A stretch of 6,237 nucleotides of DNA from Chloroflexi bacterium RBG_16_70_13 (GTDB lineage Bacteria; Chloroflexota; Limnocylindria; Limnocylindrales; CSP1-4): NCBI GenBank assembly GCA_001795245.1, contig MGOD01000018.1, positions 337-6,573 of the forward strand, read 5' to 3'. A model generated the notes under the pieces. That model ran no database searches. It saw only the letters and a program-made list of their open reading frames with translations, and was not told where the DNA came from. Both the position numbers and the translations under genes were made by a program. Positions 1 to 5,886 of this stretch are shown in pieces (position 1 is the stretch's first letter; every line of letters begins with the position of its first letter).

Positions 1-226
1 CAGCGAGCGCTTTGGCGAGCTCGGCGACACCATCGAGGTCGTCGCGGTCCATGACATCCTAGCCAGCGACGACCACGCCGTGGTGCTTGTCACCGAGCGG
101 GCCATCCGCGGCGAGCGCAGCCTCGAATTCAACCGCGTCGTCATCTACCACCTGCGCGACGACAGGATCGTGGAGACCTGGTCGTATGACTACGATCCGC
201 CGGCCCTCGACGTCTTCTGGTCGTAG
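1..226 (+). CDS. NTF2/SnoaL-like small protein, C-terminal part (5' end outside window)
   Basis: The frame beginning at base 2 is open for 74 codons and stops at TAG 224-226; no start is present, so the gene begins to the left. The visible part alternates beta-strand-like stretches (TIEVVAVHDILAS, HAVVLVTERAIRG, LEFNRVVIYHLRD, RIVETWSYDYDP) and ends in ALDVFWS. This matches the C-terminal beta-sheet of the cone-shaped NTF2-like fold of SnoaL-like proteins, where the pattern 'YHLRDGKI.E.W..D.D..A.D.FW' is common. The fold serves many small-molecule enzymes and binding proteins, so no substrate or reaction can be given. It converges on the DUF885 gene, 42 bp away, and I see no convincing terminator hairpin between them. 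The fold is fairly sure; the function is unknown. Confidence 0.72.
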   Translation, partial: SERFGELGDTIEVVAVHDILASDDHAVVLVTERAIRGERSLEFNRVVIYHLRDDRIVETWSYDYDPPALDVFWS

Positions 227-268
227 ACCTGCCACGCTCAGCGAACGTCTGAATTCGGCTACAGGTCC

Positions 269-1957
269 TCAGATCGCGGCGAGCTCGGCGCCGAGGCGAG
301 TGAGCCCGAGCGGGCCGAGCGACAGCGCCCTCGCATGCCAGCCCTTCCGGTCGAACTCACGGCCCTCGGCCGCAGCGGCGGCGCGTGCCGCCTCGCGGCC
401 GGCGAGCCAGGTCCGCTCGCCGAGCTTGTAGGCGGTCGCCTGACTCGGCCACGAGAGATAGCGGAGAACCTCGCTCTCGGACTTGTCGCGCTCCATGCCG
501 CTGGCGTGCACGATGAAGTCGATGGCGCCGTCGTAGGTCCACGGCCGGCCCGCCTCGCCCGACCACCCGGGATAGATCGCTGCCCCGCTCGCCGGGATCA
601 ACCGACCCGCGTGGAGGCCGATGTCGGCGACGACGCGGGCAGCCCGGAAGGCATGGGCGGACAGGTACCCGAGGCGCGTGTCGGGGGTCCGGAACCAGCC
701 GAGCTCGTCCATGAGCCGCTCGGCGTAGAGGGCCCAGCCCTCACCGTGGGCCGACACGAAGCCGAGCTTCTGGGACCGGGTCAGCGATACGAGCCGGATC
801 GTGGCGCCCTGGAGGTGGTGGCCCGGGACCGCTTCGTGGTAGACGGTGCTGACCTCGTGCCAGGTCGGGAAACGAGTGCGGCCCATGGTCGGAAACCAGG
901 TCTGGCCGGGCCGCCTGAGGTCCTCCGACGGCGCCGTGTAGTAGGCCGCAGCGGCGCTGCCCTCGGGCGGGATCCGGACGTCGCAGTGACGAATCGAAGG
1001 ATGGATGTCGAACTCGACGCCGTCGAGGCCCTCGATGGCTTCGTCCGTGACCGACTGCAGCCAGTCGCGGTAGGCCTCGACCCCGTGGACGGACCGGGCA
1101 GGATCGGTGATGAGGAGCTCCCGGACGTCGAGGAACGAGGCGCCCGGCAGGATCCGCTCGCACTCCTTCGACTTCTCCGCCTCGAGGCGGCCGAGCTCGG
1201 CCCAGGCCCACTCGTAGGCCTCGTCGAGGTCGAGGTCCGTGCCCAGGAGGTATCGGGCCCAGGCCTGGTAGCGCTCGTCGCCCGAGGCATCGATCACGCT
1301 GGCCAGCGGCGCGTACTCGTCGCGAAGCCAGGCCGCGAGGCTGCCGTAGGCCTCGCCGGCGGCCCGCGCGGCGGCCTCGAGCTCCGTTCGCAGGCCGTCG
1401 CCCGCCCCGGTCGCGCTGCGAACGAACGTCCCGAACCAGCCGCCGTCGCCGCTGCCGGCCCAGGTCGCGCACTGCTCGGCGACGGCGATCGCCTGCCTGC
1501 GCGCCGCCGGCCGGCCGTGGTCGAGGCCGGCCTGGAGCGTCGCCCGGTAGCCGTTCATGCAGGCCGGCACGGCCCGCAGCCGGGCGGCGATCCTGGCCCA
1601 GTCCTCGGGTTGGTCGTGGTCCATGAGGTCGAAGACCGAGCGGGTGCTCGCGGCCGGTCCCACGACGATGCTCAGATTCCGCTCACGCTCCCCGACATCG
1701 ATGACCCCTGCTTCCCCGCCGATCCAGTCGGCGAGGAAGCCAGCCCCCAGGCGCTCGGCTTCGTCGGCCGGCTGGTCGGCGTCGGCCAGGGCGTCGAGGG
1801 TCCGCCCGAGGAGCTCGCGGAGGGCTTCGTAGCCGGCTGGCGAGTAGTCGGTCAGGCGGGTCGAGTCGGACGCGACACCCCAGCGCTCGCCGCGGACCGG
1901 GTCCAGCTCGGCGACCTCGTCGATGTAGCGGCTGGAGATCTCGCTGACGGTCGGCAT
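269..1957 (-). CDS. DUF885 family protein (putative zinc metallopeptidase-like)
   Basis: This 562-residue protein carries the DUF885 hallmarks in order. YHEAVPGHH at 373-381 is the family's HExxPGHH form of a zinc-binding helix; SAHGEGWALYAERL at 402-415 supplies the probable acidic ligand or catalytic glutamate; RVVADIGLH lies at 441-449; and the C-terminal WPSQATAYKLG at 503-513 is the usual family block. The length is normal for the family (about 550-600). I see no signal peptide or membrane segment, so a cytosolic location is inferred. DUF885 proteins are predicted metal-dependent peptidases or hydrolases, and the physiological substrate is generally not known. The ATG at 1957 is preceded by AGGGG six bases upstream, which supports this start. 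The gene diverges from the F420-type reductase gene across a short intergenic region, so the two might share control. Family assignment is strong; function is only predicted. Confidence 0.93.
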   Translation of the reverse strand: MPTVSEISSRYIDEVAELDPVRGERWGVASDSTRLTDYSPAGYEALRELLGRTLDALADADQPADEAERLGAGFLADWIGGEAGVIDVGERERNLSIVVGPAASTRSVFDLMDHDQPEDWARIAARLRAVPACMNGYRATLQAGLDHGRPAARRQAIAVAEQCATWAGSGDGGWFGTFVRSATGAGDGLRTELEAAARAAGEAYGSLAAWLRDEYAPLASVIDASGDERYQAWARYLLGTDLDLDEAYEWAWAELGRLEAEKSKECERILPGASFLDVRELLITDPARSVHGVEAYRDWLQSVTDEAIEGLDGVEFDIHPSIRHCDVRIPPEGSAAAAYYTAPSEDLRRPGQTWFPTMGRTRFPTWHEVSTVYHEAVPGHHLQGATIRLVSLTRSQKLGFVSAHGEGWALYAERLMDELGWFRTPDTRLGYLSAHAFRAARVVADIGLHAGRLIPASGAAIYPGWSGEAGRPWTYDGAIDFIVHASGMERDKSESEVLRYLSWPSQATAYKLGERTWLAGREAARAAAAAEGREFDRKGWHARALSLGPLGLTRLGAELAAI

Positions 1958-1963
1958 CCGTTT

Positions 1964-1968
1964 CCCCT
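1964..1968 (-). promoter_or_regulatory. Ribosome binding site of the DUF885 gene
   Basis: On the minus strand AGGGG lies six bases before the ATG at 1957 (AGGGGAAACGGATG). It fits an anti-Shine-Dalgarno match and decides the start, because no other good start codon with a similar site is seen nearby. Confidence 0.55.
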
Positions 1969-2016
1969 GACCCTCGTGATTCGTTCGACGCAGAGCCTAG
2001 CCGAGTTGCCATCGGC

Positions 2017-2023
2017 GGAGGGG
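2017..2023 (+). promoter_or_regulatory. Candidate ribosome binding site pointing to an alternative TTG start
   Basis: GGAGGGG is followed after three bases by TTG 2027-2029, in frame with the F420-type gene; the GGAGG core is five bases from the TTG. It is the best Shine-Dalgarno match in this gap. Using it would add 15 residues (beginning LGTGGGPP) to the 248-residue version from GTG 2072. The added stretch is Gly/Pro-rich and not family-conserved, so the site may also be a chance purine run in G-rich DNA. Confidence 0.35.
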
Positions 2024-2058
2024 CCCTTGGGCACTGGCGGCGGGCCCCCGATCCCCGC

Positions 2059-2074
2059 CACGATCGGGATCGTG
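2059..2074. promoter_or_regulatory. 16-bp perfect-arm dyad, candidate operator
   Basis: CACGATCGGGATCGTG consists of two 7-bp inverted arms (CACGATC / GATCGTG) around a GG centre, and its last three bases are the GTG start codon proposed for the F420-type gene. An overlapping inverted pair, CGATCCC (2049-2055) and GGGATCG (2066-2072), could form an alternative hairpin with a 10-base loop. Size and position suit binding of a dimeric helix-turn-helix repressor or a start-codon-masking mRNA hairpin. No regulator gene is in the window. A 7-bp arm pair can arise by chance in 6 kb, and if translation starts at TTG 2027 this DNA is coding. Confidence 0.3.
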
Positions 2075-2818
2075 ACCACGCAGCAGCCACCGCCCGCTTC
2101 GCCTGCCGCCACGGCCTCGCCCGCCGCCGCGGCCTCGCCTGCCGAGATCCTCGCGCCACCGCTCCCTTACGGACCGATTCTGGCGCGCCTGCTCCGCCCC
2201 CTCCAGCGCGGCTTCCTCGTCGTGAACCACTCGTTCATGGCGCCGTTGATGCGGCACGGCCTCGGATGGCTCGTCGGGAACCCGCTGACCGGGCACCTCA
2301 TGCTCCTCCGGACGCGTGGCCGGCGGTCGGGGCTCATGCGCGAGGCGCCGCTGGGGTACGTCATGCGGGACGGGGCCGTCTACTGCGTCGCCGGCTACGG
2401 CGAGCCGACGCCCTGGTTCCGCAACCTCGTTGCCGACCCGAATGTCGAGGTCATCCTGCCGACCCGGCGGTTCAAGGGCACCGCCCAGCCGGTCACGGAC
2501 CCGGTGGAGTGGTTGGGCGCGTACCGGGCACTGATCGCGAGCTTCGGGCTCCTGGGCCGGGCCGTCGTCGGCGACATCCGGCGCCTCGACGACGGGACGC
2601 TCCTCGAGCGCCACCGGAGCCTGCCAGTCGTCCGGATCACGCCGCGCTACGGGGATGAGCCGCTCGTCGCGGGCCCGTTCGACCCCGGCGGGCGGGGCTG
2701 GATCCTGCCGTATGGGGCCACGCTCGTGGCGGTCGTCGCCGTAAGGGTGATCGCCACCCGAGGCGGCCCTGCCCGAGCGTCGTCAGCCATGCGCCGGGCG
2801 ACTGCGCGTCAACGATGA
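2072..2818 (+). CDS. Nitroreductase-family deazaflavin (F420)-dependent oxidoreductase
   Basis: Starting at GTG 2072 the product has 248 residues. RTRGRRSG at 80-87, followed by an antiparallel strand run (MREAPLGYVMRDGAVYCVAG), then TPWFRNLVADPNVEVIL at 113-129, are the signature of the split-barrel Ddn/F420H2-dependent quinone reductase family (F420H2_quin_red). The TRGR(R/K)SG loop and the WxxNL element of this family line the deazaflavin pocket. Such proteins transfer hydride from F420H2 to quinones or other acceptors; the acceptor here is unknown. Residues 1-30 are Pro/Ala-rich and look disordered. Near the C-terminus, residues 210-228 (WILPYGATLVAVVAVRVIA) form a hydrophobic segment that could anchor the protein in the membrane. 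The start is uncertain: TTG 2027 has a better ribosome site, while ATG 2238 would cut into the conserved N-terminal helix. The family call is strong. Confidence 0.88.
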   Translation: MTTQQPPPASPAATASPAAAASPAEILAPPLPYGPILARLLRPLQRGFLVVNHSFMAPLMRHGLGWLVGNPLTGHLMLLRTRGRRSGLMREAPLGYVMRDGAVYCVAGYGEPTPWFRNLVADPNVEVILPTRRFKGTAQPVTDPVEWLGAYRALIASFGLLGRAVVGDIRRLDDGTLLERHRSLPVVRITPRYGDEPLVAGPFDPGGRGWILPYGATLVAVVAVRVIATRGGPARASSAMRRATARQR

Positions 2819-2933
2819 GGACGCGTAACGTCGCGCCAAGCGTGAACGGGCGCCCCGAATCGTCAACGATGACCGGCCCGACTGGATGGCGACGAATCCC
2901 TCGACGAGGAGTCGCCGGGTTCATTCTTGACGA
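2806..2933. repeat. Three copies of a 13-bp motif (two direct, one inverted) in the convergent gap
   Basis: CGTCAACGATGA occurs at 2807-2818, where its TGA is the stop codon of the F420-type gene, and again exactly at 2861-2872. An inverted, imperfect version, TCATTCTTGACGA, lies at 2921-2933 and matches the reverse complement of TCGTCAACGATGA (2860-2872) at 11 of 13 positions. The second and third copies could pair in RNA across a 48-base loop, which might serve as a weak bidirectional terminator, but no U-tract follows. The rest of the gap shows no credible gene. Confidence 0.4.
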
Positions 2934-2967
2934 AACCCGAGGGGTCGCGCCGGCAGAGTCCTGGGGC

Positions 2968-3414
2968 CTACCCGCGCGCGACCTGGGCGAGATGCTCCTC
3001 GTCGTGGTCGAGGAGGATCCGGAGTATCGCCGCAACGTCGAGGACGCCGTACACGACGTGTCGCCCGGTCCGCGCCCAGCCGGCCTCGTCGAGCTCGTCG
3101 AGACGAGCCAGGGTCGCGGCCCGCCGCGCCGAGTAGACCTCGAGCGCCCCCTCGAAGGTCCCGTCGCCGGGTCCCGACCAGAGTCCCGGCTCGACCCACG
3201 GCCACTGCGGAAAGGACTCCGTCGCGAGCGCGTCGAGGCGGACGTGCCAGACCTCCGCCTCCACGGCCGCCAGGTGGCGGACCACCTCACGCGCCGACCA
3301 TTCGCCGGGCTCAGGGGCATCGTCCGGGGCGATCGGCGACGCGGTCGCGGCCGCGAGCAGCCGCTCGGGCACGGCGGCCAGGGCATCACGAAGGCCGCGT
3401 TGCCCGGGGGTCAA
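2968..3414 (-). CDS. DinB-like four-helix-bundle protein
   Basis: From the TTG at 3414 this gives 148 residues, typical for the DinB/YfiT-like superfamily. The N-terminal helix (LRDALAAVPERLLAAA) is followed by PGEWSAREVVRHLAAVEAEV at 36-55, the classical 'WS..EV..HL...E' block. The C-terminal helix contains LLDHDEEHLAQV at 134-145. H47, H137 and H141 supply the family's three-histidine metal site. Members include thiol-dependent metalloenzymes (for example mycothiol-dependent maleylpyruvate isomerase and bacillithiol transferases) and many of unknown role; the reaction here cannot be told. The open frame runs upstream into the MTHFR gene, but that part is an out-of-frame shadow. TTG 3414 is the only start-type codon between the MTHFR stop (3441) and the conserved first helix, though it lacks a clear ribosome site; GTG 3372 would remove that helix. 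It follows the MTHFR gene by 26 bp, so it is probably the last operon gene. Confidence 0.82.
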   Translation of the reverse strand: MTPGQRGLRDALAAVPERLLAAATASPIAPDDAPEPGEWSAREVVRHLAAVEAEVWHVRLDALATESFPQWPWVEPGLWSGPGDGTFEGALEVYSARRAATLARLDELDEAGWARTGRHVVYGVLDVAAILRILLDHDEEHLAQVARG

Positions 3415-3440
3415 GGCAGGCTCAGGTCGATTTCGGCCGC

Positions 3441-4343
3441 TCAGGCCGAGGCGGCCGCCCCGGCCGTCGCGGTGAGCGCAGCCAGGTAGTCGTGCCGCCA
3501 GCTCTCGGTCGACGGCACCTGGTTGAAGGTGTAGACATGGAGGTCGATGACACCCGCCCGGGGCTCGGCGATGAACGGTGCGAGCTTTTCGAGCAGGCCG
3601 GTCGGGCGGTAGATCCCGCCGGATGTGAGGAGCTGGCCGACGAAGCGCGAGTTCTTCAGCAGGAACCGGCCCGTGTCCCGGACGCCGATCCGGGCGCTGA
3701 TCGTCATGAGCTTGGGGATCTCGGCGACGCCGGGGATGCCGATCTTGACCGGGAGCATGACGCCCTCGGCCCGGCGGGCCGCGATGAACCGGGCGATCGC
3801 GGGGGGATCGAAGCACAGCTGGGTCGTCATGTAGCTCGCGAACGGCGCCTTGTCCCGGAGGGCGCGGAGGAGGGCGTCGTCGGGGATGACCGCGTGACCC
3901 TGCGGGTAGCAGGGGATCCCGATCTCGCGCGGCCCGTTGCCGAGGTCGGCGATCGCGAGCAGCAGGGCCAGGCCATCGGCGTAGTCGCCGGGCTGCTCCT
4001 CGTCGCCGCCGACGACGAATGCCCGGTCGATGCCGGCGTCGCGGAGGCGGCCGAGGAGCCCGCGAAGGTGCCCCCGATCGCGGATCATCCGGGCCGACAG
4101 GTGGGGTACGGCCCGGAAGCCCGCCGTGGTCAGCGTCTCGGCGAGCTCGATCGTGGCCTCGATGCCCTTCGCCGGCGACGCGGTCACGGACACGGTCGAG
4201 CCCGGCGGCAGGGCTGCCGCCTGGTCGAGGGCGTTCCGGAGCGGGATGAGCTCGAACGTCGGGCTCTCGAGGAGGCCGGCCAGGGCCGCCCGAGGGCCGG
4301 GGGCGAGGTGGGTCGCGGGCCCGCCGCGTCGAAGGAAGGCCAT
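3441..4343 (-). CDS. Methylenetetrahydrofolate reductase-like protein (divergent MetF family)
   Basis: This 300-residue protein has the length and motif order of MetF TIM-barrel flavoproteins, which interconvert 5,10-methylene-THF and 5-methyl-THF. Visible counterparts are FELIP at 30-34 (E31 in the place of the catalytic glutamate of FEFFPP), PHL at 80-82, VGGDEEQPGDY at 111-121 (D114 in the place of the flavin-contacting aspartate of LRGD), YPQGH at 146-150, TTQLCFD at 173-179, GIPG at 202-205 and DLHVYTFN at 267-274. It is divergent: the FFPP and TYGAGGS-like motifs are replaced by LIPL and TASPAKG. Placed directly after the MttB-family gene, it more likely oxidises methyl-THF released by demethylation than feeds methionine synthesis; this is inference. 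ATG 4343 lies four bases after the upstream TAG, with GAGGT eight bases before it, suggesting translational coupling. The longer upstream open frame is a shadow of the MttB gene. Confidence 0.87.
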   Translation of the reverse strand: MAFLRRGGPATHLAPGPRAALAGLLESPTFELIPLRNALDQAAALPPGSTVSVTASPAKGIEATIELAETLTTAGFRAVPHLSARMIRDRGHLRGLLGRLRDAGIDRAFVVGGDEEQPGDYADGLALLLAIADLGNGPREIGIPCYPQGHAVIPDDALLRALRDKAPFASYMTTQLCFDPPAIARFIAARRAEGVMLPVKIGIPGVAEIPKLMTISARIGVRDTGRFLLKNSRFVGQLLTSGGIYRPTGLLEKLAPFIAEPRAGVIDLHVYTFNQVPSTESWRHDYLAALTATAGAAASA

Positions 4344-4347
4344 CGCC

Positions 4348-5886
4348 CTAGACCTCGGAATCCGGGAACGACGCCTTGCGCCGGACGATGAACTCGAGGA
4401 GGGCCTCGTCGATGGCGTCGTCGAGCGGCGGCGCCTCGTACTCGGCGAGCATCCGCTTCCAGATCGCGTTCGCCCGCTGGGCGGCATCGAGGCCGCCGTC
4501 CTCGAGCCACTGCTCGAACGAGTTGTTGTCGGCGACCGCCGAGCGGTAGAAGGCGGTCTCGAAGTTGGCGAGCGTGTGGCTGTTGCCGAGGAAGTGGAGT
4601 CCCGGGCCGTTCTCGCGGATGGCGTCGATGGCCTGGCCGTTGGGCGACAGGTCGACCCCGTTGACGAAGACGCCGGCCATGCCGCACTGGTCGAGGTCGA
4701 GGATGAACTTCTCGTAGCCGACCGTGAGGCCGCCCTCGAGCCAGCCGGCCGCGTGGAGGACGAAGTTGACTCCGGCCAGGATCGTGGGCTGGAAGGTGGC
4801 CGCTGATTCGTACGCGGCCTGGGCATCGGCGACCTTCGAGGCGCACAGGTTGCCACCGGACCGGAACGGCACCCCCAGGCGGCGAGCCAGAGCGGCCATG
4901 ACGTACAGGACGAGCGCGGGTTCCGGCGTCCCGAACGTCGGGGCGCCCGACTGCATCGAGATCGACGACGCGAAGCTCCCCAGGACGACCGGGGCGCCGG
5001 GCCGGGTCAGCTGGACGAACGTCATCCCGGCGAGGGCCTCGGCAAGGGTCTGGGCGGCCGTGCCCGCGACCGTCACCGGGGACATCGCGCCGGCAAGGAT
5101 GAACGGCGTGATGAGCGTCGCCTGGTTGTTCTCGGCGTAGACCCGGGCCGCGCCGAGCATCGTCGAGTCCCAGACGAGCGGTGAGTTCGCGTTGATGAGG
5201 CTCAGGATCACGGTGTTCGACTGGATGTACGCCGCGCCGAACAGGATTCTGGCCATCTCCACGGTGTCCGCCGCCCGCGATGGGTGGGTCACCGAGCCCA
5301 TGAACGGCTTGTCCGAGTACCGCATGTGCGCGTAGACCATGTCGAGGTGGCGCTTGTTGACAGGCACGTCGACCGGCTCGCAGACGGTGCCCCCCGAGTG
5401 ATGGAGGTAGGGGCTCAGGTATGCCAGCTTCACGAAGTTCCGGAAGTCCTCGATCGTCCCGTAGCGCCGGCCGTTGTCGAGGTCGCGGACGAACGGCGAT
5501 CCGTAATTGGGGGCCAGGACCGTGTACGGGTCGCCGATCCGGACGGTCCGCTCCGGGTTCCGGGCGTGTTGGGTGAAGATCCGGGGCGCGGTCGCCTGGA
5601 CGACCTGCCGGCACATCCCGCGCGGGAAGCGGACGAGCTCGCCGCTGACGTCGGCGCCGGCCTCGCGGAGGAGGCGGAGGGCGTCGGGGTCGCCCCGGAA
5701 CTCGATGCCGACCTCCTGGAGGATCGTGTCGGCGTTCTCCTCGAGGAGCGACAGGCCCTCCTCGCCGAGGACCTCGAACGGCTGGAACGTCCGGGTCAGG
5801 AACGGGGCGGCGTCGACGTGCGCGGCGAGGCGCGCGGCCATCCGGCCGGCCCGGCCGCCGGTGCGATGGCGCGGTCCCTCGTGCAT
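4348..5886 (-). CDS. Trimethylamine methyltransferase family protein (MttB-like, no pyrrolysine)
   Basis: The 512-residue product is a full-length member of the MttB/MtgB TIM-barrel family, which transfers a methyl group from an N-methylated or quaternary amine to a cognate corrinoid protein. Family features are LGEEGLSLLEENADTILQEVG at 40-60 with GIEFRGDPDAL at 60-70; a central barrel with MSPVTVAGTAAQTLAEALAG at 268-287; PGAPVVLGS at 296-304; FGTPEPAL at 318-325; GGNLCASKVADAQAAYES at 344-361; AGVNFVLHAAGWLEGGLTVGYEKF at 371-394; and HFLGNSHTLANFETAFYRS at 431-449. Archaeal MttB proteins carry an in-frame amber-coded pyrrolysine in the barrel. Here the frame is open throughout, so it belongs to the non-pyrrolysine majority, which includes the glycine-betaine enzyme MtgB. 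The true substrate is unknown. The start ATG 5886 has GGAGGA six bases upstream and shares its A with the preceding TGA. Partners are the RACo-like gene before it and MTHFR after it. Confidence 0.92.
   Translation of the reverse strand: MHEGPRHRTGGRAGRMAARLAAHVDAAPFLTRTFQPFEVLGEEGLSLLEENADTILQEVGIEFRGDPDALRLLREAGADVSGELVRFPRGMCRQVVQATAPRIFTQHARNPERTVRIGDPYTVLAPNYGSPFVRDLDNGRRYGTIEDFRNFVKLAYLSPYLHHSGGTVCEPVDVPVNKRHLDMVYAHMRYSDKPFMGSVTHPSRAADTVEMARILFGAAYIQSNTVILSLINANSPLVWDSTMLGAARVYAENNQATLITPFILAGAMSPVTVAGTAAQTLAEALAGMTFVQLTRPGAPVVLGSFASSISMQSGAPTFGTPEPALVLYVMAALARRLGVPFRSGGNLCASKVADAQAAYESAATFQPTILAGVNFVLHAAGWLEGGLTVGYEKFILDLDQCGMAGVFVNGVDLSPNGQAIDAIRENGPGLHFLGNSHTLANFETAFYRSAVADNNSFEQWLEDGGLDAAQRANAIWKRMLAEYEAPPLDDAIDEALLEFIVRRKASFPDSEV

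Larger units (their letters stand above)
1958..2071. other. Divergent intergenic region between DUF885 and the F420-type gene
   Basis: Both flanking genes are read outward from this 114-bp gap, so promoters for both should lie here. On the minus strand, TAGGCT (about 1994-1999) resembles a TANNNT -10 element for the DUF885 gene, but there is no clear -35 partner and I do not call a promoter. The right half holds the GGAGGGG tract and the dyad listed separately. If the plus-strand gene really begins at TTG 2027, the gap shrinks to about 69 bp. Confidence 0.4.

Noticed and set aside
335..2818. A very long plus-strand open frame (827 codons) spanning the DUF885 gene and the F420-type gene.
   Set aside because: Its first two thirds are antisense to the well-supported DUF885 gene and read as Arg/Gly/Pro/Val-rich low-complexity protein, as expected for antisense frames in GC-rich DNA. 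Only the part from about 2072 (or 2027) is a real gene.
2916..2939. CGGGTT / AACCCG inverted pair as a rho-independent terminator.
   Set aside because: The stem is only 6 bp with a 12-base loop and there is no T-run on either side.
2637..3389. A 250-codon minus-strand frame crossing the convergent gap, including a readable stretch around 2800-2880 (VIVDDSG, FTLGATLRVLIVD).
   Set aside because: Most of it is shadow of the DinB-like and F420-type genes. The readable stretch comes from the repeated CGTTGACG motif and lacks its own start or ribosome site. It is kept only as support for a possible repeat.
2968..3816. Extension of the DinB-like frame up to an ATG at 3816.
   Set aside because: The extra residues are an out-of-frame reading of the MTHFR gene with no family similarity. 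The DinB-like fold begins near 3414.
4348..4350. The MttB-family gene ends in TAG, raising the question of pyrrolysine read-through.
   Set aside because: The amber codon is at the very C-terminus after a full-length 512-residue protein, not inside the barrel. Read-through would enter the MTHFR gene out of frame.
3441..4856. Extension of the MTHFR frame up to an ATG at 4856.
   Set aside because: The added 171 residues are Ser/Arg/Thr/Pro-rich shadow sequence over the MttB-family gene. The ATG at 4343, just after the MttB stop, starts the recognisable MTHFR sequence.
4184..5614. A 476-codon minus-strand frame inside the MttB-family gene.
   Set aside because: It is rich in Arg, Gly, Pro and His with no domain signature and is fully overlapped by the MttB frame, which has clear conserved blocks and a strong ribosome site.
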